A stretch of DNA of 38,936 bases from contig JAKAQW010000015.1 in assembly GCA_021819525.1 (NCBI GenBank), positions 1 through 38,936 of the forward strand, given 5' to 3'. Origin of the DNA: Actinomycetes bacterium (GTDB lineage Bacteria > Actinomycetota > Acidimicrobiia > Acidimicrobiales > UBA8190). A program made the position numbers and the translations under genes. This document shows, piece after piece, positions 1 through 7,514 of this stretch. The notes under the pieces were generated by a model, which ran no database searches, was not told where the DNA came from, and saw only the letters and a list, made by a program, of their open reading frames with translations. Each line of letters starts with the position of its first letter. Position 1 is the first letter of the stretch.

Positions 1-2379
1 GCCGGCGCTGCGCGCCCGGGCGACGCCTTCGGATCGAGGGGCACGCACCGTTGCCCGCGCCGAGCTCGCCTGGTCCGATCCACCCGCGACCCAGCTCGAC
101 CCCGAGGGCGAAGTGGGCCGTGTCGAGGGCGAGGGCGAAGCGGGCCGTGTCGAGGGCGAGGGCGGAGCGGGCCGTGTCGACCCGGGCCGATGCCTGTCGA
201 GCGGTCCGGCACTGCCCTGTCGTGCACCGGGCACCGCCGGCCCGGGCTGCACCGATCCCGAGGTGCCCTCGAGGAGATCCAGCCTTCCAGCGCCGTCCAG
301 CCGCGGCACGGCCACGAGAGGCGCTCGTGGGAGCCCCACCCGGCGGACGCCACCCCAGGCGCTGGCTGCGAGTCGCTCCGGGCTGTCGACGATGTCCATC
401 GCCGACCGCTCGAGGTACAGCTCGCCGCGGGCTCGAGACCCGAGCGCCGAGGGGACGATGCCGGAGCCGGGCCGGCTGGGCACCGGGGCGCTGGGCCAGG
501 TTCCCCCCAGCCCGCGTAGCACCATGCTCCTGCTCATCGCTCCGATGCTCCCGTACAGCCCTCCACCAATCCCCCGGCGCCCGGCCGCCGAGCCGGCGCC
601 AGCTGCAGGGCGGCCCTCGCCGAGGGGCCGAGCCCCAGGCTGGAGTGCGCTGCCAGCAGCTCCGGGGAGCAGCGCCCGGCCGGAGCTGTCAGCGGCGGGT
701 GACCCCCGGCCCCCGAGCGACGTGCCCGGCCGGCCCGAGCGGTGCCGGCGAGCTGGAGCCCAGCGGTCTCCCAGACGCTGACGAGGAGACGGCCCGTCGG
801 GCTCCGACCCGGCGGGCCGCCACGGCGCCGCATCCGCGCGACCCTGCCGGCTCGTGGAGCGCGACACCCCGGCTCTCCGCAGCTCGCCCGTGCGATCTCC
901 TGCCCGAGAGCGCCGCAGATCGCCGCCGACGCGAATCCCGCCAGACGCCCGCGCAGCATCCGTGACCGCACCGGCAGCCGACAGACCAGCCGCCGCCACC
1001 CCGCCGCGTCTCACCGATCGCGCTGCAGTCGACGCCACATGGCGCGCCGAGCGGCGACGGCTGCCGGGCGGATCTCGGAGGACCACGCCGGCCTCGGCGA
1101 CATGGCGAGCGCCGGCGGCGGCCACAGCCAGCAGCTGGCGCGACGAAACACCGCCACCGGCCAGCACCGGTGCACCAGCACCACCCATCAAGCCTGCGCC
1201 AGGACGCCCTGCGACCGGGATCCGCGCGCCAGCGTCCGAACCATGTCCAGAGCCGTCGGGCGCCGAGGCCGGCGCCGCTCGACCAGCTGGTGGCGCCGGT
1301 GCCGGCGGCGTGCCCCCAGAGCGGTCGGGAGGCACAGAGCGGTCGGCAGGCACAGAGCGGTCGGGAGGCACAGAGCGGTCGGCAGGCGCAGAGCGGTCGG
1401 CAGGCGCAGGGCGGTCGGCAGGTGCCACGGGTGCCGCGGGGGGACCCCCCGCCGGCGCGCCCGGCGGCGACAGCAGTGCGTCGACCGAGGGAGCTGCGGG
1501 GATCGTCGAGACCCGCCGGTTCACCCGCGATGGCGGTCTGCTGCTCGGCATCGCCCGAGAGGCCGCCGCGTCGGAGACCCATCGGCGCTCGCGATCCGTG
1601 AGCACCGAGCCCACGGCGCGGACATCTGCCGATCGCGTCACCGCCAGGACCTCGCCGTGAAGGCGCTGGGGCACCGAGCCCGGCGTGGTAGCCGGACCCG
1701 CCGGCGAGGCAGCGCCGAGCTGCGTCGATCGGGGAAGCCCACGAACCGGCGCCTGCCAGCTACGGCCCACGTCATGCCGGAGGCCGCCAGCTCCAGAGGT
1801 GCTCCCCATGCTCGCCTGTGAAACGGCGCTCCCGTCGACCGTGGCCGCGACCTGGTCGGTCGGCCGGCGCCACCAAGCGGCCAGCAAGGTGAGCGTCGGT
1901 GGCGGCACCGGGAGCTGAGCTGACCACCCTGCACTGCCCGACGCGGCGCGCCGGTGGCCCCCCGCGTGCGGCGCGCCGAGCGCCCCACGGATCGACAGCG
2001 GTCGAGCCAGCAGCTCGGTGAACGCCACGGTGGCACCGGCGAGACGGCCGACCGCCATAGTCGGGCGCGATCGAAAACGCCGGTGCCAGGCGAGCCGTTC
2101 GGCTACCTGGCGCCCGAGCGTCGCGGCGGGCTGCGCCGTGTCACCGCCGGCAGGAGAAGCGGCGGGCGGCGCCGCGTCACCACCGCCGGCAGGAGGAGAA
2201 GATGAAGAAGAAGAGGCAGAAGCAGATGGGGATGGGGATGGGGATGGGGATGGGGATGGGGATGGGGATGGGGAAGGCGACGCCGGCGGAGATGGGGAAA
2301 GAGCCGGTGTGGGCGCCTCGGCGCCGTGCTGCGCGGACGACGTCGGTGGGCGGTCAGGAGACGGCGAGATCGGGGCCAT
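1..2379 (-). CDS. Large Pro/Ser/Ala/Gly-rich low-complexity protein, eCIS-associated, partial (open at left edge)
   Basis: Read codon by codon: minus frame from ATG at 2379 (MAPISPSPDRPPTSSAQHGAEAPTPALSPSPPASPSPSPSP...) has no stop down to position 1 (793 codons). It starts 4 bp after the stop of the tube gene and is co-directional. Missing from the ORF track, probably because no stop lies inside the window. 6-, 18- and 27-bp repeats are all in frame. Confidence 0.6.
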   Translation of the reverse strand, partial: MAPISPSPDRPPTSSAQHGAEAPTPALSPSPPASPSPSPSPSPSPSPSPSPSASASSSSSSPPAGGGDAAPPAASPAGGDTAQPAATLGRQVAERLAWHRRFRSRPTMAVGRLAGATVAFTELLARPLSIRGALGAPHAGGHRRAASGSAGWSAQLPVPPPTLTLLAAWWRRPTDQVAATVDGSAVSQASMGSTSGAGGLRHDVGRSWQAPVRGLPRSTQLGAASPAGPATTPGSVPQRLHGEVLAVTRSADVRAVGSVLTDRERRWVSDAAASRAMPSSRPPSRVNRRVSTIPAAPSVDALLSPPGAPAGGPPAAPVAPADRPAPADRSAPADRSVPPDRSVPADRSVPPDRSGGTPPAPAPPAGRAAPASAPDGSGHGSDAGARIPVAGRPGAGLMGGAGAPVLAGGGVSSRQLLAVAAAGARHVAEAGVVLRDPPGSRRRSARHVASTAARSVRRGGVAAAGLSAAGAVTDAARASGGIRVGGDLRRSRAGDRTGELRRAGVSRSTSRQGRADAAPWRPAGSEPDGPSPRQRLGDRWAPARRHRSGRPGTSLGGRGSPAADSSGRALLPGAAGSALQPGARPLGEGRPAAGAGSAAGRRGIGGGLYGSIGAMSRSMVLRGLGGTWPSAPVPSRPGSGIVPSALGSRARGELYLERSAMDIVDSPERLAASAWGGVRRVGLPRAPLVAVPRLDGAGRLDLLEGTSGSVQPGPAVPGARQGSAGPLDRHRPGSTRPAPPSPSTRPASPSPSTRPTSPSGSSWVAGGSDQASSARATVRAPRSEGVARARSAG
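102..180. repeat. 27-bp tandem repeat, ~2.7 copies
   Basis: GGGCCGTGTCGAGGGCGAGGGCGAAGC units with 27-bp period; in frame with the large minus ORF. Confidence 0.9.
1317..1424. repeat. 18-bp tandem repeat, ~6 copies
   Basis: AGAGCGGTCGGGAGGCAC / AGAGCGGTCGGCAGGCGC; encodes PADRSV/A hexapeptides in the large minus ORF. Confidence 0.95.
2226..2275. repeat. Hexanucleotide microsatellite (GATGGG)8
   Basis: Eight GATGGG units; encodes a Ser-Pro run on the minus strand. Confidence 0.97.
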
Positions 2380-2383
2380 GGTC

Positions 2384-2854
2384 TTAGAAGGTCTTCGACC
2401 GGAAGCCATGGTGGGCCAGCTCCAGCTCCTCGGCGGCGAGCTCTTCGCCGTCCGCGGCCAACCGGGGCCCGCTCCAGCGCACAGCGAACGCCCCGTCGAA
2501 GTTCCACGCCCGCAGGCGCTCCCCGGCGGAGCCGACCAGGGTGACCGCGGCCGTGCTGCGCTGGAGCTTGTTGCCGTTCCTGGCGAAACCGGGACCCGCC
2601 GACTTGTTCACCCAGTCGAAGAGGGCGTCGCTGTGGGTGATGCCGCGCCGTAGGATCAGGTTCGGCCAGGTCATCCGTCCGGGCAGCTGGTGGACGTAGC
2701 CGTTCTCCCCACCTTCGGCGTAGGTGGCCACTTCCACGTGCACCTCGAGCCCCGACACCTCCGCGAAGGTGCCGATGACCACGCCGTCCACCTCCAGCAG
2801 GAAATTCGAGGCCGTCGGCCAGTGGCCGCCGAACCCGGTGTCGTTCTGGGTCAT
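2384..2854 (-). CDS. Phage tail / eCIS tube protein (T4 gp19-like), second paralogue
   Basis: MTQNDTGFGGHWPTASNFLLEVDGVVIGTFAEVSGLEVHVEVATYAEGGENGYVHQLPGRMTWPNLILRRGIT...; typical tube-protein pattern. ATG overlaps the TGA of the upstream microprotein (ATGA). Confidence 0.85.
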   Translation of the reverse strand: MTQNDTGFGGHWPTASNFLLEVDGVVIGTFAEVSGLEVHVEVATYAEGGENGYVHQLPGRMTWPNLILRRGITHSDALFDWVNKSAGPGFARNGNKLQRSTAAVTLVGSAGERLRAWNFDGAFAVRWSGPRLAADGEELAAEELELAHHGFRSKTF

Positions 2855-3021
2855 GGCTGGCGAGCCTCCTCCCACGCCCGCGCGTTCAACGATGCCACCC
2901 CGCGCACCAGCCGCACGCGGTCGGCGTGCTCCAGGTCGAGCAGGCTGTCCATGTCCCAGTGCAGGTGGTAAGCCAGGTAGATCACCTCCTGCCAGAGGGC
3001 GTCCACCGGGTACTGCATCAT
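2851..3021 (-). CDS. 56-aa eCIS-associated microprotein (DUF6760-like)
   Basis: Not in the ORF track. MMQYPVDALWQEVIYLAYHLHWDMDSLLDLEHADRVRLVRGVASLNAREAWEEARQP-type sequence (read as ...NARAWEEARQP*). Resembles DUF6760 proteins of actinobacterial eCIS loci; ATGA overlap with the tube gene. Confidence 0.75.
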   Translation of the reverse strand: MMQYPVDALWQEVIYLAYHLHWDMDSLLDLEHADRVRLVRGVASLNARAWEEARQP

Positions 3022-3122
3022 CGGACGTACCGCTTGGTCACTGCTGTCTCGTCTTCACCCTTGGACGACGGAGGCGCGACCGCCGCTCACGGGCACACCC
3101 CGCCGGCTGCGACCTGCGTCGA

Positions 3123-3674
3123 TCACCGCACCGCGCTGCTCGGCACCTCTTCGATGGCGCCGCGCCGACCACTTCGGCGCCCCCCCTCCGGTTCGCCGAC
3201 GGTAAGGACCTCGGCGCGAGGTGAAGCCGCCTCCTGCTCGCCACCTAGTGACTGCCGGTCGCTGTCCGCGGGGATCCCGCTTAGGCCTGTCCCTGGCTCT
3301 GCTCCCGGCATCGACGGGCTCGTCGATCTGGACGCTGGGCGGCCTGCCTCCTGCTGAGCGGCGAGCAGCGCATCGATGTCCTCGTCCGAGCCGAAGTTGA
3401 CGACGCCGTAGAAGTCCTGGAGGTAGGCGAGATCGGCGGCGAACAGCCCCTCGATCTCGTGCGTGGTCACGAGCTCGTGATCGCCCAGGCGCTCCACCAC
3501 CCGGGCCAGCACGATGATGGTGAGCCGGGGGTCGTCGGGCCCGGTAATGGTCGGGTCGCGCAGCGGCTCGAGCTCGTCTCGCGCCGTGGCGAGGCGCATC
3601 ACGCCACGGCGGTGCACCGCCCCCGAATCGTCGATGTAGCCCCGGGGAAGGACGAACTCGAAGCTGGTGCGCAC
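3123..3674 (-). CDS. Phage tail assembly-type protein of eCIS
   Basis: Starts GTG; FEFVLPRGYIDDSGAVHRRGVMRLATARDELEPLRDP...LVTTHEIEGLFAADLAYLQDFYGVVNF, the pattern of phage tail assembly proteins next to eCIS tube genes. Confidence 0.7.
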   Translation of the reverse strand: MRTSFEFVLPRGYIDDSGAVHRRGVMRLATARDELEPLRDPTITGPDDPRLTIIVLARVVERLGDHELVTTHEIEGLFAADLAYLQDFYGVVNFGSDEDIDALLAAQQEAGRPASRSTSPSMPGAEPGTGLSGIPADSDRQSLGGEQEAASPRAEVLTVGEPEGGRRSGRRGAIEEVPSSAVR

Positions 3675-3681
3675 CGAACGC

Positions 3682-4164
3682 CTACTTCTTCCGCTCGAGC
3701 TTCTCGTAGACCAAGGTGATGCTCTCGGAGTACTGGTTCGCCTGGTTCACGTCGAGCCCGTCTGCCTCGATCTTCGACGGCCACGCGTTGTAGAAGTTCC
3801 AGCGGGAGACTTCCTTCATGGCCGAGTCGTAGAGGACTACGGAGCCGTTCCTGCGGGGCTTGGTCCGACCTACCACCGCCATGCCCTTGTCCCTTAGGTC
3901 GGTGAACCACTTCCACAGCGGATCAGAGGTGGAGTCGAGCGGAGCGATGCGCTTCAGCTGCAGCTCGCCGGTCATCTTCGCCATCGACATCACCTTGTGC
4001 TGGTAGACGTGGCCGTTGGGGCCCCGCTCGTTCACGTCGACCGTGTTGATCTCGGCGGCGAGACCGTTCACCGAGGTGAGGTTGCTCATCTTCTCCCCGT
4101 CGATCTCCAGGAAGAAGTTGGTCGCGATAAGTGGATCGTCTTGGGTCAGGTCGAAGGTTGGCAT
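3682..4164 (-). CDS. Phage tail / eCIS tube protein (T4 gp19-like)
   Basis: MPTFDLTQDDPLIATNFFLEIDGEKMSNLTSVNGLAAEINTVDVNERGPNGHVYQHKVMSMAKMTGELQLKRI..., 160 aa. Confidence 0.88.
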   Translation of the reverse strand: MPTFDLTQDDPLIATNFFLEIDGEKMSNLTSVNGLAAEINTVDVNERGPNGHVYQHKVMSMAKMTGELQLKRIAPLDSTSDPLWKWFTDLRDKGMAVVGRTKPRRNGSVVLYDSAMKEVSRWNFYNAWPSKIEADGLDVNQANQYSESITLVYEKLERKK

Positions 4165-4237
4165 GGCTCTGTCATCTTTCTGCTCCGTCTTTCTGGTTGG
4201 CTACTGGGTGGGCTGATCACACGGTCGCCGGGTGCGG

Positions 4238-5815
4238 CTATGCGGCGACCTGCTTCTGCTGGCTGATTCGGAAGATCACGAACTCCGCGGGCTTGACGGG
4301 AGCGATCCCCACCTCCACGACCAGGCGTCCCTCGTCGATGGACTCCGGCGGGTTGGTCTCGGCGTCGCACTTCACGTAGAACGCCTGGTCCGCCGAGGCG
4401 CCGAACAGCGCCCCGGAGCGCCACAGCCCGGTGAGGAAACCGGTCAGGGTCCGGGTGACGCCCTCCCACAGGCCCATGTCGTTCGGCTCGAACACCGTCC
4501 ACTGCGTGCCGTCGAGGATGGTGGTCTCCACCATGTTGAACAGGCGGCGCACGTTGATGTAGCGCCAGTCGCTGTCGGAGGACATGGTACGCGCGCCCCA
4601 GATCCGGATCCCGCGGGTGCCGAAGGGGCGGATGCAGTTGATGCCGACGGGGTTGAGCAGTGACTGCTCGTTCTTCGTGATGGAGCGCTCCACGTCGAGA
4701 CAGCCCCGGATGGTGTCGTTCGCCGGAGCCTTCCACACCCCGCGGGTGTCGTCAGTGCGTGCCCATACCCCGGCGATGTGGCCCGAGGGCGGGACGAAGA
4801 TCTCGCTGTCACCGTTGCCGGCGATCGGGTTCTCGACCTTGATCCACGGGTAGTAGAAGGCGGCGAACGCCGAGTCGTACATGGCCACGTCGCTTCGCCA
4901 CTCCTTCACCTGCTGGGGGGTCATCCTCGGCGGCGCGTCCAAGATGGCCATGCGGTTCCCCTGGAGCTCGCAGTGCGAGATGAGCGCAGTCTGGACCGAC
5001 TTCCACAGACCGAGGTCGATGGTGCCGTCCTCTTTGGTGGCCGCGGTGACCAGGTCGGGCACGATGACCATGGTGACGTCGTCGGCGATGGCCAGCCCGT
5101 TGATCCCGGTACGGGACGACTCGGACCCGGCGAACTTCCGTCCGCTCACCGGCACCGGCACCGGCGCAACGGGGACCAGCGGGTACGAGCCCGGCTTCAG
5201 CACGTCGATGATCCCTGACAGGTCGACACCTTTTTGCAGGTCGACCTTCACCTTCACCCTGGTGGACTCGGCGTTCACCACCTTCTCGACGTTCCGGTCA
5301 CCGGGGGTGATGGTCACCTCGGGGAACGACTCGACCTGGGCGCCGCCTTGGAGGACGGTCAGCGTGAACGGCGCCGGCTCGTCGCCCTCCTCGTCTCCAC
5401 CGCTGTCGACCTGCTCGATGACCACCGTCAGCTCGGCGTCGGGCTCGACGCTCGTGATCGACAGGGGATTGCCGAGCGCCCGGTCGGCGGCCGGCAGGGT
5501 CGCCCGCGCCGGCTCACCGGCAGGCGCGGTGTTCGGGATGCGCACGATATAGGCGATGCTGCCGCCGTTCTGGAAGAACCCGTAGACCGACAACGGCAGC
5601 ATGCAGCCGGGGCTGAAGCTCCCGTAGAGCTGCTCGAACTGCGTCCAGCTGGTCACCAGCCGCGGGCGGAGCCCGATGGGGTCAGCGGGATCGTCGGCCG
5701 GGGCCCGCTCGGTGAAGCCGACGAACGCCGCTATCGCGGTGGCAGCCGCCGACAAGCTCTTCTGGGCCGATACGACCTCTTCGACGTAGACCCCTGGGGC
5801 CGTGTAGGTGGGCAC
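4238..5815 (-). CDS. Contractile tail sheath protein
   Basis: MPTYTAPGVYVEEVVSAQKSLSAAATAIAAFVGFTERAP...; C-terminus ...WRSGALFGASADQAFYVKCDAETNPPESIDEGRLVVEVGIAPVKPAEFVIFRISQ. GTG start at 5815 preceded by GGAGGAGATC. Confidence 0.92.
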   Translation of the reverse strand: MPTYTAPGVYVEEVVSAQKSLSAAATAIAAFVGFTERAPADDPADPIGLRPRLVTSWTQFEQLYGSFSPGCMLPLSVYGFFQNGGSIAYIVRIPNTAPAGEPARATLPAADRALGNPLSITSVEPDAELTVVIEQVDSGGDEEGDEPAPFTLTVLQGGAQVESFPEVTITPGDRNVEKVVNAESTRVKVKVDLQKGVDLSGIIDVLKPGSYPLVPVAPVPVPVSGRKFAGSESSRTGINGLAIADDVTMVIVPDLVTAATKEDGTIDLGLWKSVQTALISHCELQGNRMAILDAPPRMTPQQVKEWRSDVAMYDSAFAAFYYPWIKVENPIAGNGDSEIFVPPSGHIAGVWARTDDTRGVWKAPANDTIRGCLDVERSITKNEQSLLNPVGINCIRPFGTRGIRIWGARTMSSDSDWRYINVRRLFNMVETTILDGTQWTVFEPNDMGLWEGVTRTLTGFLTGLWRSGALFGASADQAFYVKCDAETNPPESIDEGRLVVEVGIAPVKPAEFVIFRISQQKQVAA

Positions 5816-6135
5816 GTGCAGATCTCCTCCCTCCCTATGCGATCTCGCCGTGCAGGCTCGACCCACAGGTGCGCGATACGGCCCCGCCGATCAGAGGGGC
5901 CGAGATTGTTCCCGATAGCACCGGAGTGTATTACCACAACGCCGAAAACTTTGCCAGGATAACTCACTACCGGCAGTGGCACTGTGACTTTTTCATGACA
6001 TTTCTGGCAGGCGCCGACCCAGGCGGTCCTCTGGGCGCCTGCCGATCCTGCGACCGCGCGACCTGGAGCAGGCCATTTTGGGCGCCCGCGCGGCCTCCCG
6101 GGCAGGGAACAGGGGACCGAGCACCAGCTCCAATC

Positions 6136-6254
6136 GGCTGTCGGGAGCATCGGGCCGGAGCAGGCCATTTTGGGCGATGACGGTCGCTACCGCCCTCTCG
6201 GGCGGCCCGCCGCACGGATCCCAGCGTGCGCCGCCGGCGCACTTCGTGACAGCC
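6136..6254 (-). repeat. 85-bp family, expanded 119-bp copy D
   Basis: GGCTGTCGGGAGCATCGGGCCGGAGCAGGCCATTTTGGGCG...GCGCACTTCGTGACAGCC; termini and half-site match B, middle longer. A 20-nt exact fragment (GGAGCAGGCCATTTTGGGCG) also occurs at 6065-6084. Confidence 0.65.
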
Positions 6255-6291
6255 TGCTGTTCGGTGCTCATTCGACGCGACGGGTCTGCGG

Positions 6292-6672
6292 TCACTCCAA
6301 CGTGTGGGTGCTGCCCGGCATCAGGATCTCCACGACCCCGCCGTATGCGCACACACAGGTCGACCCTGCCACCAGGGCCGGGCTGCCACCGATGAGGGTG
6401 GTGCTTACTGGGATCCACGGTGCCAGCATCGGCACGCAGGGCATGGGGGTAAGAACGCCGAGTGCAGCAGCGGTGGCCGCGGCCACCTCCGGGTTCGCCA
6501 GGCTGGTGCACATCCCGAACGTCGCGACGTTCACCATCTCACAACACGTCACGTTGGCGGCCGGGCGGCCTTCGACGTTCACCATGTCCACCGGCAGCAC
6601 CGCCAGCGACGCCGGCGCCAGGCCGAAGCTGCACTGCACCAGTGCTCCGGCCACCACCGCCGGGTCAGCCAT
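6292..6672 (-). CDS. PAAR-like protein, DUF4280 family (spike tip)
   Basis: MADPAVVAGALVQCSFGLAPASLAVLPVDMVNVEGRPAANVTCCEMVNVATFGMCTSLANPEVAAATAAALGVLTPMPCVPM...; strong RBS GGGAGGAACG before ATG at 6672. Confidence 0.88.
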   Translation of the reverse strand: MADPAVVAGALVQCSFGLAPASLAVLPVDMVNVEGRPAANVTCCEMVNVATFGMCTSLANPEVAAATAAALGVLTPMPCVPMLAPWIPVSTTLIGGSPALVAGSTCVCAYGGVVEILMPGSTHTLE

Positions 6673-6700
6673 CGTTCCTCCCTTTGCGCCTGCCAGCACC

Positions 6701-6791
6701 TCGACGCCTCCGGCCGCACGTCACAGCTTCGACCCCTGCACGTGGCTATTTCGACGCCGCCGGCTGCACGTCACAGCTTCGACCCCTGCAC
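6701..6791. repeat. 50-bp-spaced duplication containing the lipoprotein stop codon
   Basis: TCGACGCCTCCGGCCGCACGTCACAGCTTCGACCCCTGCAC (6701) and TCGACGCCGCCGGCTGCACGTCACAGCTTCGACCCCTGCAC (6751). Confidence 0.95.
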
Positions 6792-7514
6792 CGAGCGCCG
6801 CAACGGCTTGCCCACCGTCTCTGCCACGCACACCACCGTCCGGTCTCCTGCCGCCCAACTGCGCACCGACGGCAGGAGATAGGTGAAGTACAGCGACGAG
6901 TCCTGGTACGGCACACCCACGTAGGCGGCAAAGTGGTCCAGGCACTGCGCGTTGGCGAACGAGTCCAGCGCGGTCGCAGGAGGGTAGGTCGAGCCGCCGT
7001 GGTCACGGACCAGGGCGTACACCTGCTGGGTGTGCGGCGTCGTGCACGGGACCTCTTCGATCGAGGTCAGCTCGGCTTGGATCTTCTTCGGGGTGATGAG
7101 GCAGTCACCCGGGCGGAGCCGGAACACCGACACCGAGCGGGAACCAGCGGGTCCACTCGACGAACAGGCCGCCAGGGTGAGCGCGGCCAGGAGCACCCCG
7201 ACGAGCACCTGTGCCAGCCAGCGGAGGCACCGAGCAGGCTGCCGCGCAGCACGGTTCGAGCAGCTGGCGATCTGGTCTTTTCCCGGCGAGCCGTCCTGCT
7301 CTGGGCAAGTCCGCGACAGCCGGAGAGAGCGGCGGCGTGCACGGAGCGACAAGGGCCACGACGTCAGGCGACATAGATCGAGCACGGCGACCCGAGGACG
7401 AGGCACGGCGACCTCCGGACGTAACGGCACGGCGAGCTCAGGACGTAACGGCACGGCGAGCTCAGGACGTAACGGCACGGCGAGCTCAGGACGAGGCACG
7501 ATCGCCGCCGGCAC
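6771..7514 (-). CDS. Putative lipoprotein with septum-formation-like domain; start uncertain
   Basis: Lipobox LLAALTLAACSSS followed by RLRPGDCLITPKKIQAELTSIEEVPCTTPHTQQVYALV. N-terminal part of the ORF is repeat-derived; the true start is probably near 7208 (GTG). Confidence 0.6.
   Translation of the reverse strand: MPAAIVPRPELAVPLRPELAVPLRPELAVPLRPEVAVPRPRVAVLDLCRLTSWPLSLRARRRSLRLSRTCPEQDGSPGKDQIASCSNRAARQPARCLRWLAQVLVGVLLAALTLAACSSSGPAGSRSVSVFRLRPGDCLITPKKIQAELTSIEEVPCTTPHTQQVYALVRDHGGSTYPPATALDSFANAQCLDHFAAYVGVPYQDSSLYFTYLLPSVRSWAAGDRTVVCVAETVGKPLRRSVQGSKL
7237..7321 (+). repeat. 85-bp palindromic repeat family, copy C
   Basis: GGCTGCCGCGCAGCACGGTTCGAGCAGCTGGCGATCTGGTCTTTTCCCGG...GGGCAAGTCCGCGACAGCC; aligns without gaps to the reverse complement of B. 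Confidence 0.8.
7417..7488. repeat. 24-bp tandem repeat, 3 perfect copies
   Basis: GGACGTAACGGCACGGCGAGCTCA x3. Confidence 0.97.

Noticed and set aside
689-1582. 297-aa minus ORF and overlapping plus ORFs (51-965, 742-1821, 854-1660)
   Set aside because: Arg/Cys-rich or shuffled frames; the continuous minus frame from 2379 explains the region better.
2384-6672. Prophage remnant
   Set aside because: Only contractile-tail type genes seen; no capsid, portal, terminase, lysis or integrase genes, though the left edge is truncated so this is not excluded.
7417-7488. Possible CRISPR array (24-bp repeats)
   Set aside because: Direct tandem copies with no spacers; same for 13801-13880 and 31368-31436.
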